Shown: positions 1-11,500 of the stretch, piece by piece
How the letters are laid out: every line of letters begins with the position of its first letter
Position numbering within the stretch: position 1 is the first letter of the stretch
Origin: Ichthyophonus hoferi
Lineage: Eukaryota > Opisthokonta > Ichthyosporea > Ichthyophonida > Ichthyophonidae
Length of the DNA: 38,058 nucleotides
Reading direction: 5' to 3'
Assembly (NCBI GenBank): GCA_002751075.1
Contig: NAOQ01000112.1
Span: 117,041-155,098, forward strand
Program-made: the position numbers and the translations under genes
Notes under the pieces: generated by a model
Seen by the model: the letters and a program-made list of their open reading frames with translations, nothing else
Told to the model about the DNA's origin: nothing
Database searches by the model: none

Positions 1-20
1 GGGATAATTGCGGCAATAGT

Positions 21-30
21 GTATATATAC
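21..30 (+). promoter_or_regulatory. TATA-like element upstream of the ankyrin gene
   Basis: An alternating TATA tract (gtatatatac) lies about 90 bases before the ATG at 118. Position and composition fit a core promoter, but such tracts are common in this AT-rich DNA, so the call is weak. Confidence 0.25.
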
Positions 31-117
31 ACCGAAGAATAATATACGCGCTGTCGTACATGCATTTTTACACAACTACAGCTGTCACAAATATTCAACT
101 ATTTAACCAAAGTAAGT

Positions 118-2810
118 ATGACTTCAATAAGGAAAGTGGAATCAGTGACAGACGAGTCTTCCGGCCTGTATATGTCAAAGTCAGGCGACTGGGAAAAATT
201 ATCTTTGCTCATTGCACAAGGGTGGGATGTTTCAACAGTTGATAAACATGGGTCCGGGCCTCTGAGTTGGGCGGCAGGTGCAGGGCATCTAGAGGTGTGC
301 AAGGGGTTAGTGAAATTAGGTGTTGATGTTGATCATGCTAATAAGACAAACAGGACACCGTTACACTGGGCTGCGAGGAATGACCAGTTACATGTAGTGA
401 AGTGGTTAATACAGGTTGGCGCAGATATTTCCTTGACAACCAAGGTGAGTTTTGGTTGATTTATGTTTTTTACAGTCTTCTGTCTTTATCTTCCCTTTGT
501 GAACTCTTTTTATTCCTTCTAACAAATTGTTTTGTGAAAGGCTTCATAATAATTCACTCCGATGTATGGATTATAGTAATTTTATTATTTTTTATTTTTT
601 ATTAATGAATATTATGTAAGATGTATTATAGAATATTATTATTATATTATTTTTCTTTCTTTAATATGTTCACAGGTATTGTTTTTTGTCCAAGTGATGA
701 GATTTCATCCATCATTCACACCCTCCTATATACCTATAGTTATGTCTTTTTTTCCCTTCATTTCAGTAATATTAGTAAATGATTGGTGATTTAATAATGC
801 ATTAACATGAAACATAAGTTCTATTGTTGTGACGAACAATATCTGGCTAGGGGCTGCGTTTAGTTTGTATCTAAGGTACTGTGATGTGGTATGGGTGCAA
901 GTATGGCTATATATGCATGGCTGTATATGTGTTGCTTATATATATGTATATTTGGATATTTTTATAAAATTATATAATCATATGCTTTATCTTGAATATC
1001 CGTATGAGCTGGATGATTTTTACAATCATTTTTTATGGTGAGGAGGCGGGTTATGGATATTTCTTTCTGTATATATATATGTACATGCTTATATGTCTAT
1101 ACATATAGATAAATGAATACATGTATACGTATATAGAAAGATATATGTTATAAAGAAAAGGTATTTCAAGGTCTTTTGGACAAGGCGTACTGAGAAATGA
1201 TATACTTTAATATGTAATAGGTCTAGGCGATCAATATGTTAGTAAAAATGTATAAAATTGGGTGTCAGTCAATATAAATCACTATCGTAACGGTGGTCAG
1301 ATGTGTTAAATTAAGGTAGTTTACGTGACGATAACGATTTGTTGGTGACAATGCTACCCATTTCTCTGGACACATACTTACTCTATAGATATACTTTCAC
1401 CCTGTAAAAAACGCACACATATATACATGTAATCCCACGCTTTTGTGCACACGTACAATGCATGCATCTGTCGATGCACATCAAACTCTTACGTACATTC
1501 ACATTATCCGCATACCTATACCTAAATAATTATCTACTCATCTAGCAACATGTGAAGATACTCTCTTTGCATAGCCCGTACATACAACATGTAGCTTATC
1601 AATACCACCCCTCCCCAGAGGTATCGTCTCTAACAATACTGAACTGGCCTAATACCTATGCAAATATATATTTTCTGACCCATTTGCACGTATGCTGATA
1701 TATATTGTTATTCAGGACGGGAACAATGCATTCCATTGGGCGATATGGGGGGGAAGTCTTGAAGCTGCCTCTTGGCTTCTAGACAACACCGCCCTTACCC
1801 TTCACTCACGAAACCTGTTTGGGTGTGGAGCTGTTCATTGGGCAGCAGCTACCGGAAAGATCGAGATCTGCCAATGGTTAAATGGGTTAGGTGCAGATTT
1901 TACCATATTAAATAACGTGGGTCATGGAGCGTTGAATAAAGCTTCCTGGAGGGGTCACTATGATCTCTGTGTGTGGCTGCTGGCAGAGTGCGATCTGAGT
2001 TGGCAGGTAGGCAGGGGGCTGGTGTTCTTTGTTCTCATTTTCCGTGTTTATTTTTAGCTGATGGCGGAGATTACGTACATGTTTAACCTGTTGGAAGAGA
2101 ACTTAGATCGAAGGAGTGGTAAATTAGAATAGGAATAGGGGGTCCAGCACAGGGCAATAGTCTCAGATGATGTCGATTACAAGCATATTTATCTATTATC
2201 GGTAGTCCCTTTTTGTTTTCTATTATTCTATATTTGTTTAGTTTTAAATTGCATTTTATGTTTTGCAATTTCTCTTCTGTTTTTCTATTGCAAGGTTGAC
2301 TCTTACGGGTAGTCTACTGGACTACATCCTATCCACCACTACCTATTTCCTTTTCATTTATTATTTTATGATAACATAGCGTTCGCTGTCTTTGCACTTC
2401 ACAGAGTGTCAGTCAGTGTATGGCGGATAAAAGGTTATTAAGGTTAGTGCAGTAAAAATGTTTTAGCAAACTAGACTCAAAGTAGAAAAAAAAACACGGG
2501 CATGTCCATACCCTTAGCTTCTCTCTTTTATATTATTACATATAGTATCTCTTTATATATATATATTTGAGTGGATATATGTGCGAGGAGAATAATACAG
2601 AGCCCTCTGTTTAAATCTAACTATTATCTTATATAGTGCCAAATTCAAGATAAAGAGGGTAGAACCGCAGCTGACCTAGCCGACCTTGGAGGTCATCCCC
2701 ACGTGGCCTCTATGCTGCGTTCTGTCTCTGTGGAACCCCGCCCATCTGCAGACACCCCATCAGCCTGTCACCTACACACTCACCCTACATCTACACTTAT
2801 TCCCATTTAA
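118..2810 (+). CDS. Ankyrin-repeat protein, 3 exons, 263 aa
   Basis: Exons are 118-444, 1716-2006 and 2637-2810 (TAA at 2808-2810). Both introns are GT-AG (donors GTGAGT and GTAGGC, acceptors TTCAG and ATATAG) and in phase 0, so the frames join cleanly. Almost the whole protein is ankyrin repeats, about six or seven, from about residue 22 to 240. The diagnostic TPLHWAA, NAFHWAI and GAVHWAA helix starts recur every ~33 residues, followed by a GHGALNKAS block and a last repeat (GRTAADLADLGGH) encoded by exon 3. There is a ~20-residue serine-rich N-terminus and a proline/threonine/histidine-rich tail after ~residue 228. No signal peptide or membrane segment is seen, so it is probably cytosolic or nuclear. 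Ankyrin arrays mediate protein binding; no catalytic domain is present and the partner is unknown. The first ATG of the open frame was chosen. The family is certain, the function unassigned. Confidence 0.87.
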
Positions 2811-3216
2811 TTATTTTTTAATTACTTTAGTTATTTTAATTATTTTAATTATTAGATAAAAATTGACCGGACTTTCCTCTTTAAAAACCATCCACTTGGG
2901 GCCTTCGACAGATACTTGTGGTAGGTCCATGTGCTCGAAATATTGTCCAAGTCCGAGGTAGTTTGTAGTTTTATGTATAGATATATACCATACTTTGAAG
3001 ATAATAGGCAAATAGCAACTCTGTTTCTTTTATAAGGTACATTTTTTTTTGTTTGGATAGCGCATGAGCTAATTACATAGCCTTCACCTCTGAATTCTTG
3101 ACTAATTTTACATGTGATGGGGCTCTGTTGGCTGAGCATTAGGCGTAAATAGAGATTTAATGAATATTATTGCAAAAGCTTTCATATGATGCTTGTCCTG
3201 TAGATTAGACTGCAGG

Positions 3217-3545
3217 TGGCATATGAAGTTGATATGGTAGACCACGTATTTGACTATAGATAATAAATTTATTGTATTACATTATACAGTATTGTATTTG
3301 ATATTATTATCTTATACTCTGCTGTGCTATATAGTATAACATACCAGAGGCCAGCAAATTGGTCGTGCTTATATTGTGTAGAACTGGGCCCTATGCGACA
3401 TTAGAAGCTGATATGATCGGCCAAGTATACTACTATAGATAATGGATATATTATATTATATTATGCTGTACTATTAAGGTACAACATAACATAGCATACC
3501 AAAAACCGGCAAGTTGATTGTGCTTATATTGGGCAGAAATAGCCC
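3217..3545. repeat. Diverged tandem duplication, two units
   Basis: Unit 1 (about 3217-3391) and unit 2 (about 3392-3545) share ordered blocks: an AAG(T/C)TGATATG block, an ACTATAGATAAT block, a TATTATATTA-like tract, an ACATACCA/GCATACCA block and a GTGCTTATATTG block followed by a tgggccc or tagccc end. Unit 2 is shorter by indels in the AT-rich middle. The element is not recognised; it is non-coding in appearance. Confidence 0.65.
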
Positions 3546-3720
3546 AATTAAGGTCAGTTCAGTTCCCCACAGTACGAATAAAAATGCCAGATACATCCTA
3601 AGTACAGGTCCAAAGGTTAACCAGTGTTAATAGTATATAACTGGACCAGTAAACACCTATTCTGTGTTAAACTGCAAACTAATTGTTATCTTATAAAAAG
3701 AAGTCGACAGGATCGTCCTT

Positions 3721-4170
3721 GTGACCTGTATTCATTTACAATTGAGGGAATACCGAATTAAGGGATGTTTTGGCATGTCCCTTTGCATATACGGGATACG
3801 GCTGTGCCAAGGCATATTTTTATTATTAAACAAGTTAGCAGAAATTGAGAACCAGGTTCATAAGTTTAATTATACCAGGATAATGCAGTCAGTTGAGCAG
3901 CCAGTTGTTAGCTGATGGCCCAGTGAGACTCCTAAAGGATTCAGTAGAGGATCTGTTGTTATGAAATAAAAAGACATGGCCATAGCGCCATTCTTTGACG
4001 ACTGTGACATTAGCAGTTGCAAGACTTTAGATTCATTGGTAAAAGCTGCTGAAATTGTCTTGGGCAGGATGCGGCGTAAGCAATATTTTATCTGGTCAAA
4101 TGATTTAAAATGGAATACCTATGCATTGCTGTCATTGGCTGATTGCATCTTGAACACTCGTCTTGGATAG
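3721..4170 (+). pseudogene. Interrupted reading frame of unknown family
   Basis: One reading frame stays largely open for about 450 bases and includes a charged stretch near 3835-3910 (LAEIENQVHKFNY) and a second near 3976-4165 (FFDDCDISSCKTLD, then IVLGRMRRKQYF). Composition is less AT-biased than the flanks. The frame is interrupted and no domain is recognised. It could be a decayed gene, a mobile-element scrap or chance; no promoter or splice sites were found that would make it part of a neighbouring gene. Confidence 0.25.
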
Positions 4171-5035
4171 GTATTTGACTACAACAATAGTACTACCATT
4201 TTAATTATAAATAAACAATCGCTCTATTGGCTATATTTTTCATGTACTTTCTTAATTTGGAATGTTCTGTCCGTGAAAGAAGATTACTGAGAGATGACTG
4301 GCCCATTTGTAGTAGAATGTTATTGGATACTAGTCTTTTAAATGCTATTAAAATTTCACTCCAATAAAATCATAAAATATAATCTATTGGAATATTGCCC
4401 ATCGTGACCCGTAATGAGTACACCAATAGAAATACTTTCATATCATGCATTATATTTCATCAATATTGAACTGCGATTACTGTGTAATAGGCTATCTTAA
4501 GAAGGTGGAATAGATTATTTCTGCCTCCAATCAGTAAATTTTTTATGAATATTTCTCGTGTTTACGTGTAATATAGAACAATAAATTAAACATGTACATG
4601 TTGTTTTTAGGTGCTTGGATAATTAAGATATAATTTGATCTCTTATTGGATTTGATGCCAATTTTTTATCGTGGCAACGCATCGTTTAAGCACATTCATA
4701 AACCCCCTAAACGTTTTTGTAAGAAGATTTATTGGGGCTAGAATCATTATATTATGTATATTGTAAGTATGTATGCATCAATAAACTTGTAAAATATGCA
4801 CTTTTAATTTTTAAAAAATTAAAAACCCGATCAATAAAAACAATGCTTATTAAACAAATGTACAAACAAGATAATGATTACATTAGTTAATGGTTTAAGA
4901 CATAATAATACTTGATGCAATTATGCAGAGAAGGTGCGTAAAATCATAAAGAACAATTATCTAAGATTGTAAAAGTCTCGGAGGAACAATAAAAATCAAC
5001 CATCTAAACACCGGATTCGCTTAACAATTTGTCAG

Positions 5036-5077
5036 CCAATCACTATTGCTATGCAGTTGTGTCAGTGACTATATAAT
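5036..5077 (+). promoter_or_regulatory. CCAAT box and TATA box of AIP1
   Basis: CCAAT at 5036-5040 is followed 30 bases later by TATATAAT at 5070-5077, and the AIP1 start codon lies at 5135. Spacing fits a classical core promoter with a short 5' UTR. CCAAT is over-represented across the whole window, which lowers the weight of that half. Confidence 0.5.
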
Positions 5078-5134
5078 CTTCCATTAAATGTAGTAAGAAA
5101 ATAACACGCATTGGAATTGTTTGTTGTTTTGGAT

Positions 5135-8100
5135 ATGTCTGCTACATTGAGTACGCATTCCTGCTTATTACTTATTTATCTACACTATAATTTTTATTTC
5201 TGTTCTGCCTTAACACCAGATTATGGTTAATCAATTGTTGTTAAGTGTCTTATTTATTATGAAGTTGGTTAGATTTGTAGTTCTCTTTATGCCCATTATA
5301 ATTTATTTACGTAGCCATGCTTATCTATCTATATTTCGAAACTTTCACACTTGACAATTAATTATCTTGCCAATTGTCTGTCCAAGACACTTTGGCTCTA
5401 CAATATATAATTATTTAGAAATATTGATATTCTTACCCATGTTTAGTTGCACGAAAGTTGTATATACTTTAGTAAGCACACACATAATTGGGTATCTGAT
5501 TGAAAAGGGTATCGATGATGGTGTGTGGTGTTACAAAGGATGAACATTACACAGATATAGATTATATTTGGTAGTGGCTTTTTAAGAGTAGTTGTACGTG
5601 TTTACATATAGTCCCTGTTTAAGGCAGAGAAATTAATCATTGAATTGTGCTCATGTATTATTGTAGTACGTGGTTCTTGAGCACTTGTCTCCTCCGGTTG
5701 GTACTTACATACTTATTTCAACAACAGAGAACGTTTATGCACCACTCCCCGCTACCAAGCGTGGGACTAACATTCTCCCTGGTAAAGACCCCAAGGGAAA
5801 TAATATTCTCTATACATGTGGAAGTACCGTGATTATCCGTAATCTAAAGGTATGGATAGGCCCGACCTGTTGTTAGGGTTTTCTAGTCCGGTGCATAACC
5901 TTTGATTTATTGCTTCTTTGTTCTTCCATTAATTGTTTGTTTATGTTTATTTTCCTTTTCTTTATGTTTTTTTCTTCTTCTTCACTATACAATACTATAC
6001 TATACTATACTATACTTACTTTTTTTTTCAGTGTTGATTTAGCTCATTTGCTTTTAGCTTCAGTCTAGACCTTCCTTTTCACTGTTCTCTATTTGCGTGT
6101 TTTATTGTTATTTTCATTCTTATTTATGTGTACACACACTTATGGGCAGATGGCATATGCTTACATTAGTAAAGCCATTCTCCGTCCGATTAATTGCGTT
6201 CGCTTTATTTCCCCCTCCTCTGGACTGATCATAAGTAGTAGAAATAATTGAGGTGTTGTTGCCTTTAAAGCACTGGAGGTTCTTTCATTGGCTCCCACAT
6301 GCAGTTAAAATTTAATACATCTTAATGATGCCAATATCACTATTTCACTCAGTAAGATACCTTTAAGGATGGCATAAGGCATAATACTTACGTATTTATT
6401 TAGGCATAAATTTGAGAAGATAATATGTTAAGTATCCAGTTGTAAAGCATGCACCTATCAGAGATGGGGGAGCCATGGGGCATGATATGATGCCATACAA
6501 GGTTTTTATTTTTAACCTCCCGAGTGTCTTTATAGCTATATATATATATATATTGATTATGGTTAAAAAGGTTAAAAATTATCTGATTTCATTGGTTACC
6601 AAGGCCCAATCCAATGCGGAACATACAACGAAAGTATATCTTATATACAGTCACCCAATAGAATCCAGCCGTCGCCGAGCTCTATAACGACCACACGGCT
6701 GAGGCGACAGTGGCCCGCTATGCCCCTTCAGGATTCTACATTGCGTCTGCTGACGTCACTGGCAAGGTGAGTGTTTAGTGTAGATAGAGGAGGGGGTGGA
6801 TTGTGTATAGTCCATGTTGTAGTTATCATTCTACTGTGTTGTAGTTATTATCTTACTATATTATAGGATATATATACGGATGAATCAACAGAGGGAGCCA
6901 CATACAAAACATTCTATATGTATACATTCACGCAGATATAGACATTCAAATATAATAATTAGTGGAAAGATATTTATATGCTTCTACGACTACTTGTATG
7001 CATCTATAGGTCTAGTATCACAATATGCATGACTTCCACCCTATCGTTCACATACATCTTGTTGCAGCTCCCAATATAGAATTTTTGGCATGCTATTATT
7101 ATAATCTTTTAATGTATTGTATTATAATATGATATGATATGTACATTAAAATTTGCACTTACTACAATAGGAAACTGCATATGTATACCTGTATATGTAT
7201 GCTTACTTTTTAAAAGGCATTACCTTATTTATATGATATTATTGTTTAATTACTGTATACAATGTAAGGTTTGCATGTGTACACACTGTAATTGGTTGCT
7301 TATACATTTACATAATCATGCATGATATGATATATAAGATAGCGTAATGCAATCAAAATATGGATATGTATCACTGTATACTCTATACCGTAATCTATGT
7401 ATGTAAACACGTACTCATGGTTTCTTGCTATAGCTCAAAATCTGGGACACTACCCAAGCCGAGCATCTATGCAAGTACGAATACCAACCACTATCGGGTG
7501 AGTTGATTGGCCTACTAAAAAGTATCTGTACTTTATATTTTTATATGCAAGTGAACTTGTGTATAGTTGGATATAAACCCAGTTAGATTTGTAAATCACT
7601 ATACGTTTTGTTTTTTAAAGTAAGTATTGTACGCCTTATTATATGGTACTCTATAGAAAAATTACTGGCAAGAAATCACGGATATAGGCTGCCACCATGC
7701 GGCAGGCCATTATATGATATGATATGATTGGATGAATCTAGGATCTCCCACGACTAACCTACCAATCGACAGGGGCGATCAAGGATTTGGTATGGTCAGA
7801 AGACAGTAAGCGTATAGCCGTAGGAGGAGATGGGAGAGAAAAGTAAGTTATTGCTGGGTAGAGGAGGGGGGTGGATGTTGATTATCAACAAATATATGTA
7901 ATGATATATACTTAATAACGTAGGAGAGTAGCATTAGGAAGACCCCAAGATATAGAAGAATGTTAAATATTAGAGAGGGGATAGAGAGAGTGAGAGAAAG
8001 GAAACTGTAGTTTAACCAGTGAAAGACAGTGTAATAGGGCAAGATGTTATTAAAGTATAACTTAACTATCTTATTGGACATGTGGTTACTTGATATTTTA

Positions 8101-8545
8101 TAATTGACCATTCAGATCATGAATACATCCAATTAGATCTTTCAGAATTATCAAAACAAAGTCTCAGAATCAAAATTTAAATGAAAGACAATACAGACCA
8201 GTCAGAAATTTGGTATACACTTAAAAACTCTTTAGGATATAATGTGAGCTAATTGGTAGTTATTATTTTAAAATAGGATATACCTTATGATGGATGAATA
8301 TATGCTGTGATATAGATCTATTATTATAGTATAGTATAGTTTAGTATAGTGCAATGCAATATATATATTTGTAGGGATTTTTACTTAACCAATGGGGATA
8401 TAGGTTTGGTGCAGCCATCCTATGGGACAGTGGCTCTTCTATTGGCGATATTAGTGGCCACTCCAAGTGCATTAACTCGATTGATTGGAAGCAGACCCGC
8501 CCATACAGATTGGTTACTGGTTCTGAGGACTGCGCGGTATGTATT

Positions 8546-8577
<32 letters not shown>

Positions 8578-11500
8578 TCTGTATATATCTAGAGAGAGGT
8601 AATATATACACATAGAAAGATAACTATAGATACAGAGCTACACTTGTTAGATTTATACGTTATATACATGTATATGTATATGTATACAGCTATATATGAT
8701 TATTTTAGTTTTAAACAAGCCTCCCCTTGTAGAGACATACACCCATCTGGTAGCCTAGTTATTTAACAATACATAGGTGCCTTTATGTAATATAAATATA
8801 CATATACATATACATAGAGTTATCACACTAGCCAATTTGTGTTCTTATTCATATCATATATATGCATATCTGCATATCTGCAAAGCCCTCTAGAGCAGAA
8901 ATGTATATATTTATTTATGTAACAAACCCTTTGCCTAATCACAAGTACATATGTACATAGATATACATGTTTTTGCAATCATTAGCCTCTTCCATTTCAT
9001 ATTTAACGTTCCATCAGAATATTATCCAATCCCAGTCCTAGTTAATAGTTTTAAAATATGTTATTTTACACTCCACTATTCTGATGACTTACAATCAATC
9101 ATCTCTCAGACTGCATTCTTTGCTGGACCCCCTTTCAAATTCCAGAATTCCAAGAGTGTACGTATTCCTTGTCATTTGCTGGTAGACAGTATGCATTAGG
9201 GGACATGGATGCATCTGATTTTGGACCAATAGCAAGAGAGAGCGTCACGTGACATGTATCATAGCCTATATTTACAAATTATCTATATATACAAACTATA
9301 CCATACCATCTCCTTCTCACTTACTGGGCCATTATCTTTTATAGATATGTGATTGGTTGGCATGAAATAAAAGCACGTGCTTACCTTTCATATAGGGCAA
9401 AAAGTGGGGAATGTAATGCTAATAATAGCCACCAATCAGGATCACCAACGCTTTGTCAACGTGACTCGATTCTCTCCCGATGGTGCCATGTATGCTACAG
9501 CCAGTTCAGACGGACAGGTATATATAGTTACATATTGTGTTATATGATGTTATGTTATCTTGTATTGTATTGTGTTGTATTCTATATATATTATACTATA
9601 TATTGTATTGTATTTTTTATTTATTTAGCAACACCGATATCTTTGGATTGACCGCCTTGGTTTTCAGCATTTAATACATAGATAAATGTGGGTGTATGCG
9701 CATGGTGTATTATATTTATATAATTATATTATATGGTGGACACTGCATGACCACGGAGGAGTGGATGGGAGGCAACCAATTGGAAAAATAAATAATATAA
9801 ATACGCGCACTTCCTTATACCATCTTATTTAACGAAATGCACGCGCACATAAAGGTGTTCTTGTACGATGGAAAGACCAGCGATTTGATTGGACCTCTGG
9901 GGTCTCCCGCACACAAGGGAAGCATCATGGGATTGGCTTGGAGTCCAGACAGGTATTACATCCTTATGCATTCTATATACATATACCTCCCTCTTTCACT
10001 GATTCACTGATCGTAGTTTTTTTCGTATATGTTCGTTTCACTTTCCTTCCCATATATCCATATATTTACATACCCATTTACCGTGCACGCACGTTGATTT
10101 GTGATGTGATTAGTGTACCTAGGTCTAACTATCTACCAATCATTATCGTAATCACAATCATGACATACTCATGATTCTCCTCCAGTAAGCAGATTCTTAC
10201 AGCATCCGCCGACAAGTCCGCCAAGCTGTGGGAGGTAGAGGGGAAGACCTGCGTTAAGTACGTTATGTTAGCATTGTTTGCTTCGATCCCTATATCCATT
10301 CATTTATCTATTTATCTCTATATCTTTATGTTTCTGTGTTTCTTCCTTTGGTCCCTCTTTTACTTCTACATGCTATACTACTACCTATCTCCACTTATAC
10401 AATGGCACACATACACGTAACTTTTGGTATGCAATGATAATACATGTATTTATATTTATAGGTATACCATTTGTTATATACACAGGACCTTCACCTTTGG
10501 CTCTACGGTGGATGATCAACAATTAGGATGCCTCTGGCAGGGTGATGACCTCATCACCATTTCCTTATCGGGCAACATCAACTTCCTCGATTTGGAAAAT
10601 CCTGAGAAGCCACGTATGGTAGTGCAGGTCAGTTATTGGTTGCTGTGTTGAAATTCAATTGATGTTCATCTATCACACCAATCATATCAGTTCTTGGTAC
10701 AATTTAAAAAATAGGGATTGGAAAGATACATAGATTGGCTGGGAGGATAGGACGTCCTATGGGACTACAATATGATTGAATCGTAATGTTGCGATTAAAT
10801 TAATTCTATAGATCCCGCAGACAGCTCGGGATAGCCCTTATGGCTATGTGATTGGCTTATCATTGTATTATATCATAGATTGTTGTAGCACAGTTTCATT
10901 TGATCTGAAAGATATATCTGGTATCCACTGTTGCTATGATAATAAGAACGTCAGGCAGGGATCTAATTGGCGTATTTGATCACATATCTCAGGGTCACAA
11001 CAAGCCAATCACAGCCATGACGGTGGCTGATCATGGCAAGACACTATTCAGCGCCGACTATTCTGGCCGTATTATTAGATGGGACGTTGAATCATCTACT
11101 CCCACTGCCATCACCGGCACAGGACACACCAATCAGGTACTTAGAGTGGTGGAACCTAGGGCTCGGATTGGTTGGTCTTATCTAGATTGTGCTTAATTAT
11201 TGAGTTATATATATATGTGGCAGTTGTGTCCTATATGTAGATCAGGGTGCATGACATCAGAGACCTTTAGCAGGGCCATGTTTTTTAAAACAACTTTTTT
11301 TAAATTATTTTTAATGCAATTGGTAGCCCGTCAGATAGGCGCTATTATCGTCGAATAATAAACAATATACTGTAATATATTTTAGTCTGAGTGGTTTCAC
11401 CCAACATAGCCCTATGCAGTGTAGATAGATAGACATAGGTACATATTGTCTTACACGTCCCTTTCCTCCTTTTAGGTCAACACCCTAGTGGCTGTCAATA

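Larger units (their letters stand above)
2811..5134. other. Intergenic region between the ankyrin gene and AIP1
   Basis: About 2.3 kb of AT-rich DNA. It contains a diverged tandem duplication (3217-3545), an interrupted unassigned reading frame (3721-4170) and, at its right end, the AIP1 promoter elements. No RNA gene was recognised. Confidence 0.6.

Noticed and set aside
5653-5727. Alternative AIP1 first exon at 5653 (MYYC) with a 62-base intron
   Set aside because: In frame, but it gives an N-terminus unlike the family and an unusually short intron; the 5135 exon gives MSATLK with a promoter upstream.
8349-8615. Plus- and minus-strand open frames around the (CA)n tract
   Set aside because: They overlap AIP1 exon 6 in the wrong frames; the WD40 frame is the conserved one.
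9236-9250. CACGTG palindrome (E-box-like) in AIP1 intron 6/7 region
   Set aside because: A single six-base match inside an intron is expected by chance and has no supporting context.
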